A stretch of 8,896 nucleotides of DNA from JAIBJN01 sp035461525 (GCA_035461525.1 DATHVD010000002.1:1-8896), one strand, 5' to 3'. Shown: positions 1-6,037, counted from the stretch's first letter. The notes: generated from the letters alone by a model not told the origin. Numbers and translations: made by a program.

Positions 1-132
1 TCTCGCTGAGCAGGCAGCGGCCCGCCGGCGGATCTTGAGGGAAACGCCCCAGCGAGGACCTCGCGGCCATGTCCGAGCAGTTCGAAAGCGGCTCCCCGCC
101 ACGGATCACACGCCGTAGTTCTCCGCGCCCAG

Positions 133-150
133 ATCGGGGCATGCTCCGAT
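133..150. promoter_or_regulatory. 18-bp near-perfect dyad upstream of the CPBP protease gene
   Basis: The arms ATCGGGGCA and TGCTCCGAT are complementary at 8 of 9 positions. The dyad lies about 57 bp before the chosen GTG start at 207, a reasonable place for an operator or an RNA hairpin in the leader. No transcription-factor family is recognised. The rest of positions 1-193 holds only short Arg-rich open stretches with no convincing start or codon pattern. Confidence 0.3.
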
Positions 151-193
151 GGCGGGCTTGAGCGGAAGCCGGAGACTCCTTGCACAGTCGGAT

Positions 194-200
194 AAGGAGG
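194..200 (+). promoter_or_regulatory. Shine-Dalgarno site deciding the CPBP start
   Basis: AAGGAGG is a full anti-16S match ending 6 nt before the GTG at 207. It supports GTG 207 over the in-frame TTG at 180, which has no ribosome-binding site and would place this sequence inside the coding region. Confidence 0.8.
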
Positions 201-206
201 CCCACC

Positions 207-1028
207 GTGCTCAAGGAACCCATCATCAAGAGCCGGTCTAGGACCACGCGGCCGGTGACCCCCGCGAGACCGAGGGAGGCGCGTGAGGAGCCGACGACAC
301 GCGTATCGCCCGAGCAGCATTCGCTTACGCGTTCGGTCGTGCTCCACCTGCTGCCTGGGGCGGCGCTGTTCGTGTTCGTGGTCGTCGCGGCCGCGTTAGG
401 AGTGCCTGCGATCCTCGCGCTGCTGGCGGGCATCGCGCTCGTGATCGTTCCGCTCGAACTCGGCTACCTGCTCTACCAGGGAAGGCGAAAGACGGGACGG
501 TGGTCGGTGTCGGAGGTCGTCGAGTACCGCGAGCCGTTGCCGGTGCGACGGATCGTCCTCTGGACGGTTCCGCTCGTCGCATGGTTCATCGTGATGCTGT
601 TTCTCTCCGTCGGCGTGCTGGACGAGAGGATTGCCAACAGTCTCTTCTCGTGGTATCCCGATTCCGTCCGCGAGTTCGCGTCTCTCGAGGGAGATAGCAC
701 GTACGCCACCTGGGTCGTGGTAGTGGTCTTCGGGGCCGCGCTCGCGATCAACGGCGTGATCGGCCCGGTGGTCGAGGAGCTCTACTTCCGTGGTCATCTG
801 TTGCCACGGATCGACCGCTACGGCCGCGGGGCGCCCGTTCTGAATGCCGTGCTCTTCTCGCTCTACCATCTGTGGACGCCGTGGCAGAACCTGGGCCGGA
901 TTCTCGCACTGCTCCCCTGGATCTACACCGTCTGGAGGAGGCGCAGCCTGGCGCTGTCGATGGCCGTCCACATCTCGGTGAACTGCATCTTCCTGCTCCT
1001 CATGCTCGCAGCTCTCACCGCTGACTGA
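207..1028 (+). CDS. CPBP family intramembrane glutamic-type protease (Abi/CAAX-like)
   Basis: Predicted polytopic membrane protease of 273 residues. The N-terminal ~43 residues are basic and Pro/Arg-rich. Hydrophobic segments follow at about 44-90 (probably two helices), 115-137 and 165-189, with more to the C-terminus. All three CPBP family motifs are present: EExxxR (E190, E191, R195), FxxxH (F217, H221) and HxxxN (H255, N259), so the active site looks intact. Members cleave substrates within or next to the membrane; known roles include prenyl-protein processing, bacteriocin maturation or immunity, and regulated proteolysis, but the substrate here cannot be read from sequence. The start is GTG 207, because a full AAGGAGG lies just before it; an in-frame TTG at 180 is less likely. 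The gene stands alone and ends 13 bp before a strong hairpin. No bacteriocin or prenyltransferase gene is nearby. Confidence 0.9.
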   Translation: MLKEPIIKSRSRTTRPVTPARPREAREEPTTRVSPEQHSLTRSVVLHLLPGAALFVFVVVAAALGVPAILALLAGIALVIVPLELGYLLYQGRRKTGRWSVSEVVEYREPLPVRRIVLWTVPLVAWFIVMLFLSVGVLDERIANSLFSWYPDSVREFASLEGDSTYATWVVVVVFGAALAINGVIGPVVEELYFRGHLLPRIDRYGRGAPVLNAVLFSLYHLWTPWQNLGRILALLPWIYTVWRRRSLALSMAVHISVNCIFLLLMLAALTAD

Positions 1029-1041
1029 CCGGCGCCACGTC

Positions 1042-1073
1042 GAGGCCGGACCGCGATCATCAGGTCCGGCCTC
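1042..1073 (+). terminator. Hairpin terminator after the CPBP gene
   Basis: A perfect 11-bp GC-rich inverted repeat (GAGGCCGGACC / GGTCCGGCCTC) with a 10-nt loop starts 13 bp after the stop codon. There is no U-tract, as is common for hairpin terminators in high-GC actinobacteria. Confidence 0.7.
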
Positions 1074-1371
1074 CCCGTTCGTCCCGGCGGCGCTTGGTCG
1101 GCGCAGCGGCATCGCCTCCGGGTTCGGGATCGCTGCTGGTGGCGCCGCACGTTCGCCGGTTGTTCGCCAGTGCGACTCCCGGGCCGGCCGAACGCAAGGC
1201 ACGCGCCGAAAGTCGCATTCACGCAGGGAAAACTGGACGAGCCATGTTCGGCCCCGCTCGCCGAAGAGCGAGACGACGGTCTTCCGAACCGCACCATCGT
1301 TGCCGGACAAGACATCGCGAGCCACGAGGACCTGCCTCGCAAACCCAGCAACCAAGCAGTTTGCGGAGAAG
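1074..1371. other. Non-coding stretch between the CPBP hairpin and the tRNA genes
   Basis: No convincing gene is seen on either strand; open frames here are GC-driven and lack start signals. The one structure worth noting is a 7-bp inverted repeat, CGCAAAC (1338-1344) and GTTTGCG (1359-1365), with a 14-nt loop. It lies 7 bp past the 3' end of the minus-strand tRNA-Ser and may end that transcript, though it has no U-tract. Confidence 0.4.
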
Positions 1372-1460
1372 CGGAGGGGGAGGGATTCGAACCCTCGATC
1401 CGCCTAACGACGGATAACGGTTTTCGAGACCGCCGCATTCGACCGCTCTGCCACCCCTCC
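1372..1460 (-). tRNA. tRNA-Ser (anticodon CGA)
   Basis: An 89-nt tRNA read on the minus strand. The acceptor GGAGGGG (1454-1460) pairs with CCCCTCC (1373-1379), with discriminator G at 1372. The anticodon loop CTCGAAA gives anticodon CGA, decoding UCG. The long variable arm has an ATCCG/CGGAT stem, as expected for a class II serine tRNA. The T arm contains GGTTCGAATCC. The 3' CCA is not encoded and must be added by nucleotidyltransferase. It lies 24 bp downstream of a second tRNA-Ser in the same orientation and is probably co-transcribed with it. Confidence 0.96.
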
Positions 1461-1484
1461 GGCGACATGGGCGCACCGTGCGAG

Positions 1485-1575
1485 CGGAGAAGGAGGGATT
1501 CGAACCCTCGAAGGAGGTGTGTACCCCCTTAACGCCTTAGCAGGGCGCCGCCTTCGACCACTCGGCCACTTCTCC
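1485..1575 (-). tRNA. tRNA-Ser (anticodon GCT)
   Basis: A 91-nt tRNA read on the minus strand. The acceptor GGAGAAG (1569-1575) pairs with CTTCTCC (1486-1492), with discriminator G at 1485. The anticodon loop CTGCTAA gives anticodon GCT, decoding AGC and AGU. The long variable arm forms a 7-bp stem (AAGGGGG with CCTCCTT, one G-U pair), diagnostic of a class II tRNA. CCA is not encoded. This is the promoter-proximal member of the tandem pair. AGC and UCG, read by this pair, are heavily used serine codons in the genes of this window. Confidence 0.96.
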
Positions 1576-1588
1576 CGTTGCGCGCGCC

Positions 1589-1594
1589 ATGGTA
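1589..1594 (-). promoter_or_regulatory. Possible -10 box for the tRNA-Ser pair
   Basis: On the minus strand TACCAT ends 13 nt before the 5' end of tRNA-Ser(GCT), a spacing that would leave a short leader for RNase P. No clear -35 hexamer is visible at 16-18 nt, so this is tentative. Confidence 0.3.
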
Positions 1595-1743
1595 CCAGCG
1601 TCCCCGAATCGATCCGGACGTGACGAAGCCCGCTTCGGTGATGAGCCGCATGACCGAAACGGGCCTTCGCCAGACGCCGGGGGGTTATGTGAGGGGAGCC
1701 GGCACGCCCCATCATGCAGGCGGCGGGACGACGGCGCTGTCCC

Positions 1744-1764
1744 CCCGGCGGGGGATTCGCCGGG
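1744..1764 (-). terminator. Hairpin after the broken gene at 1771
   Basis: A perfect 7-bp stem, CCCGGCG / CGCCGGG, with a 7-nt loop sits 6 bp past the TAG stop that closes the broken minus-strand gene. Position and GC content fit a transcription terminator for the membrane protein and broken gene unit. Confidence 0.5.
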
Positions 1765-1770
1765 CAGGCT

Positions 1771-2400
1771 CTACGCGGCCGGACGGCGGCGGAACCACCA
1801 CACGGCGGCGCCCGCGGCGACGACCAGGGCGGGCGGGACGAGGAGGATTGGCTGGAAGCCGCTCTCCTCGGGAGGCTCGTAGTGGAGCGGGGCACGACGA
1901 CGACGGCCTCCTCGCCGACGAGGAGCGTCACGGCCCAGTCGGTGACGTGGCGCGGCTCGTCCGGCGCCGCGACCTCAGGCGGGGGCTGTGGCTCATCCAG
2001 TGGACGCGTGTCGTGCCACTCGGCGCGCGAGTCGTCGTCGATCAGCTCCACTCCCGCTCGGCGCCGGGATCGGCGTGGTCGGGGAGATCCACGTGGGCGT
2101 AGGAGTCCGCGTTCGGGTACGTCCCCGGCGAGCGGAGGTTCTGGAAGGCGCCGTCGGGGATCAGGCGGAGGTACGGCTCGCACTCGTAGCCGAGGGCGAC
2201 GACGGTCTCCGAGGTTTCGTTCCAGACTCGGATCCCGTCCTCGGCCTCGAGGATCCCGATGCGGACGCCCGGATTACGGGCCCGATCGAGGTGATGATCG
2301 AGTGGAAGCCGTCCGATCCCTCCCGTCGGCCCCGGCGGGGCGTGCCCACACGAGAAATGGACCGAGGAACGGGGCCGGTCACGTCCGACTCTGGGAGCAC
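1771..2400 (-). pseudogene. Multiply frameshifted exported, membrane-anchored protein
   Basis: No single frame covers this gene, but consecutive coherent pieces join across frames. Reading on the minus strand: GFHSIITSIGPV (to ~2275), then NPGVRIGILEAEDGIRVWNE onward to DPGAEREW (~2275-2046), then LIDDDSRAEWHDTR (to ~2004), a brief VHWMSHSP in another frame (~2003-1982), then PPPEV to DWAVTLLVGEEAVVVVP (~1984-1890), then PLHYEPPEESGFQP, a final transmembrane helix and WWFRRRPAA with TAG at 1771. Every switch fits lost bases; two fall in a 5-G run (1981-1985) and a 4-G run (1889-1892). From memory, the joined product resembles hypothetical proteins of Thermoleophilia with a signal peptide, an SPATYLN-like stretch, a WHDxRxHWM motif and a C-terminal helix. 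Function is unknown. The signal-peptide end (about 2310-2400) is not readable. Either true decay or uncorrected sequencing deletions would explain it. It lies just downstream of the membrane gene at 2430. Confidence 0.75.
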
Positions 2401-2429
2401 TGCGGCCGCGCGGGCGCGCGGCTCGGCTC

Positions 2430-3014
2430 TTACGCGAGCAGGAGGGAGGGAGGCGCCCGCTGGCCGCCGCCGGAAAGGCGGCGGGAGGCGGGAGCGCGGT
2501 CGGAGCGCGCGCTCGAGAGGAGCACTCGCCCGGCGCGGGGCACCGGCGAGCCGCCGGCGGCGAGGGCCCAGGCGAGCGACGCGGCCAGCTGGAAGATACC
2601 GTGGGCGACCCGCAGCGCGACGACCGCGACGGCCGCCTGGTCGCCGAGGACGATGAGCACGGCCGGCCCCAGCTCCGCGAGCGCGGCCTCGTGCGCGAGC
2701 GGGCCCGCGAGGAGCTCACCGCCGAGCCCCAGCGCGGGGACGATCCCGAAGAGCCAGAGCGCGCGGCCCGGCCGGCTCGCCCGGCGGCCACGGAGAGCCG
2801 CGGCTCCGGCGACGAGGAGCGCGAGCGCGAGACAGAGCGCGAGCGACGTCGTCAGGTAGGCGGGCACCGCCGCCTCGGACGCCGCGGTGCGATGCAGGCC
2901 GTGGCCGTCCGCCGGCGTGGCTCCCGTCACGAACCGGTGGGCCGCCCAGTGAAATCCCGCCCAGGCCAGCCCGCCCAGGACGAGAGCAGCCGGCACACGC
3001 GCCGCAGATACCAT
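2430..3014 (-). CDS. Small multi-pass membrane protein, function unknown
   Basis: This 194-residue protein has hydrophobic segments near residues 7-26, 51-75, 84-106 and 113-150 (the last may be two helices), giving four or five membrane passes. A His/Thr-containing loop lies between the first two (AAHRFVTGATPADGHGLHR). I do not recognise the family. The start is ATG at 3014, where AAGG lies 3 nt upstream; a GTG six codons in is an alternative. The last ~40 residues are Arg/Ser/Pro-rich, unlike the rest, and contain a perfect hairpin at 2464-2484, so the true C-terminus could differ if a base is missing. It ends about 30 bp before the region of the broken gene on the same strand, and the two were probably one transcription unit. 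Confidence 0.65.
   Translation of the reverse strand: MVSAARVPAALVLGGLAWAGFHWAAHRFVTGATPADGHGLHRTAASEAAVPAYLTTSLALCLALALLVAGAAALRGRRASRPGRALWLFGIVPALGLGGELLAGPLAHEAALAELGPAVLIVLGDQAAVAVVALRVAHGIFQLAASLAWALAAGGSPVPRAGRVLLSSARSDRAPASRRLSGGGQRAPPSLLLA
2464..2484 (-). repeat. Perfect 8-bp hairpin inside the 3' end of the membrane protein gene
   Basis: CCGCCGCC and GGCGGCGG are separated by 5 nt (TTTCC on the minus strand). It lies within the annotated C-terminal codons of the membrane protein and 32 bp before its stop. It could act as an attenuator between the membrane gene and the broken gene, or suggest that the reading frame really ends earlier. Confidence 0.35.
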
Positions 3015-3023
3015 GAACCTTAG

Positions 3024-3260
3024 AGCGCCGGACCCGTCGGGAGCAAGCCGGCCCGCATGACGAAGGGCGCGAAGCCGTTCCCAACCCTGCCTGTCGTCTC
3101 GGCTTCAACGGCGGCGCTTCGACCCTCCCGCCGAGAAGGCGGAAGCCTAACCCCCCAAGCAACAGTCTGTTGCCCGGGCTCGTTCGCGGGGCCGGAGACG
3201 AGCGCAGGCCGCCCGGCGCTCGGCCTCGTCACTGCCGAGCCGGCCGCCTCGGCCTCGCCG
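3024..3260. other. Hairpin-rich intergenic region between membrane protein and ligase genes
   Basis: No supported gene is present. A 70-codon minus-strand frame and a plus-strand frame exist, but neither has a ribosome-binding site or recognisable domain. The stretch is unusually structured. CTCCCGCC / GGCGGAAG at 3125-3145 pairs at 7 of 8 positions around GAGAA. GCAACAG-T-CTGTTGC at 3159-3173 is a perfect 15-bp palindrome. GAGCGC/GCGCTC arms occur further on. It could be the promoter and leader of the membrane gene or hold a small RNA; I recognise no riboswitch or known RNA family. Confidence 0.35.
3159..3173. repeat. Perfect 15-bp palindrome GCAACAG-T-CTGTTGC
   Basis: Seven-base arms are exactly complementary around a single T. 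This AT-richer palindrome stands out from the surrounding GC-rich DNA. It lies about 145 bp upstream of the membrane protein start (3014) and about 100 bp downstream of the ligase stop, so it could be an operator. No regulator is identified. Confidence 0.4.
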
Positions 3261-3287
3261 CCGGGCGGGCGGGTTCAGCCCGCCCGG
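3261..3287 (-). terminator. Hairpin terminator enclosing the ligase stop codon
   Basis: A perfect 10-bp stem, CCGGGCGGGC (3261-3270) with GCCCGCCCGG (3278-3287), has a 7-nt loop. The ligase TGA (3275-3277 on the minus strand) lies inside the loop, so one arm is the last codons of the gene and the other is 3' untranslated. It very likely ends the lipoprotein-ligase transcript. Confidence 0.7.
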
Positions 3288-4318
3288 CCCAGAAGCTCCG
3301 GCACCGTAGGGTCGCCCTTCTGCGGACGCGGGCGCACCTGGTCGACGGTGCACTGGTCCGGGTCCTTGTCCGGGCGGAAGCGGAGGAAGCGTGCGTTGTG
3401 GCGGAAGCGGCCCTTCTGCCACTTGTCGTAGCGCACCTCGACGACGAGCTCGGGCGAGACGGGACTCCATTCGAGGTCGGCCTTCGGCTTCCAGCGGCTC
3501 GGGGCGCCGCGCGGACGCCGTTCGGGATTCGGGCCTAGGAGCGGCTCCACACGCGCGAGGATCTCTTTGCGCTTCTTCCCGCTCGCCGGTGCGGAGCCGA
3601 CCGGCCGCAGCTCGCCGTCCACGTGGAGCCCGAGCATGAGGCTCGCCACGCCGGTCCCCTTCTCGCTCCAGGTCACGCCCACGACGACACAGTCGGCCGT
3701 GCGCTCGCCCTTCACCTTCTGCACCGCCTCCCGCGAGCCCGGCATGTACGGGAGCCCGAGCCGCTTGGCGATCACCCCGTCGAAGCCGGCGACGTCGAGC
3801 CTGTCGAGCCAGCGCTCGGCCTCGGCGCGGTCGCGCGTCGCGGGGGAGCGGTCGAAGGGCAGCCTCTCCACCTGCGAGCGGCGCTCCTCGAGCGGGCGCT
3901 CGTGCCAGGGCTCGCCGTCCCAGACGAGCACGTCGAAGGCCACGAAACCGGCGGGGATCTCGGCCGAGAGCTTGTGGATGCGGCTCTCGGCGGGGTGGAG
4001 GCGCATCTGGAGCGCGTCGAAGTCGAGGGCCCCCTCGCGCTCGATCACGATCTCGCCGTCCACCGCCGAGCGCGGCGGCAGCCGCTCGCCCAGCGCCTCG
4101 AGCTCGGGGAAGTAGCGCAGGAGCGGGCGGGCGTTGCGGCTCCACAGGTGCAGCTCGCCGTCGAGGTTCTCGAGGATGCCGCGGAAGCCGTCCCACTTCG
4201 GCTCGAACTGCCAGCCGTCCGCCGTCGGAAGCTCGTCCACGAGCTCCGCCTCCATGGGCGGGAAGGGAAGACCGGCTGGCGTTGTCGGCTCGTCGGCCAC
4301 CGGAGCCGATTGTCGCAC
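3275..4318 (-). CDS. ligC: Stand-alone ATP-dependent DNA ligase, LigC type
   Basis: Seals DNA nicks through an AMP-lysine intermediate. The product has 347 residues from GTG 4318, about the length of actinobacterial LigC, with only the adenylation and OB-fold domains; the LigD polymerase and phosphoesterase modules are absent. Visible motifs are I, KWDGFR with nucleophile K41; III, VDGEIV with E89; IV, DGVIAK (D180-K185); and V, KVK (K201-K203). The OB-fold C-terminus shows VVEVRYDKW, RFRHNARFLRFRPDK and QCTVDQ, the usual LigC ending. The start is uncertain: GTG 4318 lies 4 nt past the upstream lipoprotein stop and suggests translational coupling, GTG 4300 is also possible, and neither has a good ribosome-binding site. 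Family members act as back-up ligases in end joining or base-excision repair. No Ku or primase gene is in the window. Transcription ends at the hairpin around its stop codon. Confidence 0.92.
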   Translation of the reverse strand: MRQSAPVADEPTTPAGLPFPPMEAELVDELPTADGWQFEPKWDGFRGILENLDGELHLWSRNARPLLRYFPELEALGERLPPRSAVDGEIVIEREGALDFDALQMRLHPAESRIHKLSAEIPAGFVAFDVLVWDGEPWHERPLEERRSQVERLPFDRSPATRDRAEAERWLDRLDVAGFDGVIAKRLGLPYMPGSREAVQKVKGERTADCVVVGVTWSEKGTGVASLMLGLHVDGELRPVGSAPASGKKRKEILARVEPLLGPNPERRPRGAPSRWKPKADLEWSPVSPELVVEVRYDKWQKGRFRHNARFLRFRPDKDPDQCTVDQVRPRPQKGDPTVPELLGRAG

Positions 4319-4322
4319 GCGC

Positions 4323-4679
4323 TCAGACGGCGGGGTCGCGGCCGTGGAACGCGTCCACGCAGCCGCGGAAGGCGGGGCGGAAGAAACGGCTCGCGTAGCG
4401 CGCCTTCGCGTGCGCGCGCGCGGCCGCCCGCGGCTTCTTGGCTGAGCCGAGCTGCGCGGCGACCTCCTTCGGGCCGAAGGCCGAGCAGACCCGGTAGGAG
4501 TCGCGGTAACGCTCGGCGGCCCGGCCCCTGAAGGCCGGCTCGCCCTGCTCCTGCTCGACGGCGGGCTCGTAGTCGGCCGCGCCGGTGAGGCCCTCCCCGG
4601 AGACCGGCTGCTCGGAGTAGCAGCCGGCGAGCGCGAGGCCGAGGACGGCAAGGACGAGGGCGGGAGCCGTCGAGCGCAT
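4323..4679 (-). CDS. Small predicted lipoprotein, function unknown
   Basis: This 118-residue protein begins with MRS, a hydrophobic stretch and the lipobox LAGC, predicting cleavage before Cys20, lipidation and export to the cell surface. The mature part starts with an acidic linker (to about residue 50). It continues with an Ala/Arg-rich segment holding two further cysteines (in YRVCSAF and FRGCVDAF) separated by a helical stretch. From memory, a similar layout (Cys, AARAYA-like helix, F-x-GC) is seen in short hypothetical proteins of Thermoleophilia; no function is known to me. The start is ATG 4679 with AGAGGGA just upstream; an open frame extends further 5' to 4748 but lacks signals. The ligase gene begins 4 nt after its stop, so the two form one unit. 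A divergent promoter region shared with fabF lies upstream. Confidence 0.75.
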   Translation of the reverse strand: MRSTAPALVLAVLGLALAGCYSEQPVSGEGLTGAADYEPAVEQEQGEPAFRGRAAERYRDSYRVCSAFGPKEVAAQLGSAKKPRAAARAHAKARYASRFFRPAFRGCVDAFHGRDPAV

Positions 4680-4700
4680 ATCCGTCCCTCTTACCGCGCC

Positions 4701-4716
4701 TTTCGCGGAAGCGAAA
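4701..4716. promoter_or_regulatory. Perfect dyad in the lipoprotein-fabF divergent region
   Basis: TTTCGC-GGAA-GCGAAA is a perfect 6-bp dyad near the middle of the 80-bp gap between the leftward lipoprotein start (4679) and the rightward fabF start (4760). A binding site here could affect both genes. Possible -10 boxes flank it: TACTAC at 4740-4745 for fabF and, on the other strand, TAAGAG before the lipoprotein. Neither has a clear -35. Confidence 0.35.
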
Positions 4717-4759
4717 CCCGGGAACCGTCCCGCGCGTCTTACTACCAACGAGGGAGCAC

Positions 4760-5992
4760 GTGAGCAGAGTCGCCATCACCGGGATCGGAGCGGTCACGCC
4801 GCTCGGGAACGACGCCCCCACCACCTGGGCGGGCCTCAAGGCGGGCAGGAGCGGGATCGACACGATCCGCGCCTTCGACGCGCGGGACTTCCCGGTGCGG
4901 ATCGCCGGCGAGGTGAAGGACTACGATCCGACGGGGGCCGCCTCGCCCAAGGACGTGCGCAAGTTCGACCGGAACGTCCTCTTCGCGCTCACCGCGGCGA
5001 AGGAGGCGCTCGCCGACGCGAAGCCCAACGGCTTCGACCCCGAGCGGGTCGGGATCGTCGTCGGCAACTGCATCGGCGGCTTCAACGAGCTCATGCGCCA
5101 GCACGACATCCTGCGGGAGCGCGGCCCCGACCGGGTCTCGCCGACGTTCCTCGCCAACGTGCTCGTCGACTCGGCGAGCGGCCAGCTCGCCATCGAGCTC
5201 GGCGTCCGCGGCCCCAACTACGCGGTCGTCTCGGCCTGCGCGACCGGGTCGCACGCGATCGGAGAGGGAGCCGAGCTGATCCGCCGGGGCGACGTCGACG
5301 CGGTCATCGCCGGCGGCACCGAGAGCTGCATCCACCCGCTCGTCCTCGCCGGCTTCTGCTCGATGCGCGGCCTCGCGACGGGGAACGGGATCCCGCAGCA
5401 GGCGCTCCGGCCCTTCGACGCGAAGCGGGAGGGATTCGTCATGTCCGAGGGCGCGGCCGTCGTGCTGCTCGAGGACCTCGACGCGGCGCGGGCGCGCGGC
5501 GCGCGGATCTACGCGGAGGTTCTCGGCTACGGCGCCTCGAACGACGCGCACCACATGCTCCAGCCCGACCCGCGTTCCGGCGGCGTCGTGGCGATGATGC
5601 GCGCAGCGCTCGAGCGCGCGGGCGTGGCTCCGGACGACGTGGACTACGTGAACGCGCACGGGACGGGCACGCCGCTCGGAGACCTGGCCGAGACGCAGGC
5701 GCTCAAGGAGGTCTTCGGCCCGCACGCGTACGAGCTGGCCGTGTCCTCGACGAAGTCGATGCTCGGGCACATGTTCGGCGCCGCGGGCGCGATCGAGGCG
5801 ATCGCCTGCGCCCTTGCCATCCACGAGGGCGTGATCCCGCCGACGATCAACTACGAGCACCCCGACCCCGAGTGCGACCTCGACTACGTCCCCAACGAGG
5901 CCCGCGAGGCGGAGGTCCGCGTCGCGCTCTCGAACGCAATGGGCCTCGGCGGCCACAACGGCTGCGTCCTCCTCGGCCGCGTCGACAGGTGA
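4760..5992 (+). CDS. fabF: 3-oxoacyl-[acyl-carrier-protein] synthase II
   Basis: Condenses malonyl-ACP with a growing acyl-ACP in type II fatty-acid elongation (cytosol). The 410 residues match the usual FabF length. The Cys-His-His catalytic set is present: C160 in VVSACATGSHA, H300 in NAHGTGTPLGD and H337 in STKSMLGHMFGAAGA, with the conserved K332. The N-terminus VAITGIGAVTPLG and C-terminus ALSNAMGLGGHNGC are typical. The start is GTG 4760 with AGGGAG just upstream, though the 3-nt spacing is short. No acpP, fabD or fabH lies next to it, so it is not in a complete fab cluster here. An in-family polyketide-type condensing enzyme is a less likely alternative, as no acyltransferase or chain-length-factor partner is nearby. 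The gap to the next gene is 45 bp, without a terminator hairpin. Confidence 0.95.
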   Translation: MSRVAITGIGAVTPLGNDAPTTWAGLKAGRSGIDTIRAFDARDFPVRIAGEVKDYDPTGAASPKDVRKFDRNVLFALTAAKEALADAKPNGFDPERVGIVVGNCIGGFNELMRQHDILRERGPDRVSPTFLANVLVDSASGQLAIELGVRGPNYAVVSACATGSHAIGEGAELIRRGDVDAVIAGGTESCIHPLVLAGFCSMRGLATGNGIPQQALRPFDAKREGFVMSEGAAVVLLEDLDAARARGARIYAEVLGYGASNDAHHMLQPDPRSGGVVAMMRAALERAGVAPDDVDYVNAHGTGTPLGDLAETQALKEVFGPHAYELAVSSTKSMLGHMFGAAGAIEAIACALAIHEGVIPPTINYEHPDPECDLDYVPNEAREAEVRVALSNAMGLGGHNGCVLLGRVDR

Positions 5993-6022
5993 AAGACTCT
6001 TTCTTTTTCCGCGCGAACCATT

Positions 6023-6028
6023 CATGAT
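6023..6028 (+). promoter_or_regulatory. Possible -10 box for the subtilase gene
   Basis: CATGAT followed by CCG lies 9 nt before ATG 6038, resembling the TACGATCCG before the downstream lipoprotein. The subtilase has no Shine-Dalgarno match, so a near-leaderless transcript is possible. No -35 is evident. Confidence 0.3.
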
Positions 6029-6037
6029 CCGACGCCC

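Noticed and set aside
69..155. A 28-codon ATG-started frame at the left edge
   Set aside because: It has no ribosome-binding site and is Arg/Pro/Ser-rich. It also overlaps the dyad at 133-150.
923..1532. Open frames over the tRNAs giving peptides such as GEGFEPS and EGWQSGRM
   Set aside because: These are well-known spurious translations of serine tRNA genes and are not proteins.
1029..1770. A genomic-island insertion site at the tRNA-Ser genes
   Set aside because: No integrase, no direct repeat of a tRNA 3' end and no mobile gene is visible within the window.
1714..2859. A 381-codon plus-strand open frame across the broken gene and membrane protein
   Set aside because: The composition is almost entirely Arg, Gly, Ala, Ser and Pro without a fold signal. 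The coherent coding sense here is on the minus strand.
3020..3232. A 70-codon minus-strand frame in the ligase-membrane protein gap
   Set aside because: It has no ribosome-binding site, no hydrophobic or domain signal, and it overlaps palindromes that explain the sequence better as regulatory or structural.
3147..4196. A 349-codon minus-strand frame overlapping the ligase
   Set aside because: It is Arg/Ala/Pro-rich and in a different frame from the ligase, whose five nucleotidyltransferase motifs are clear.
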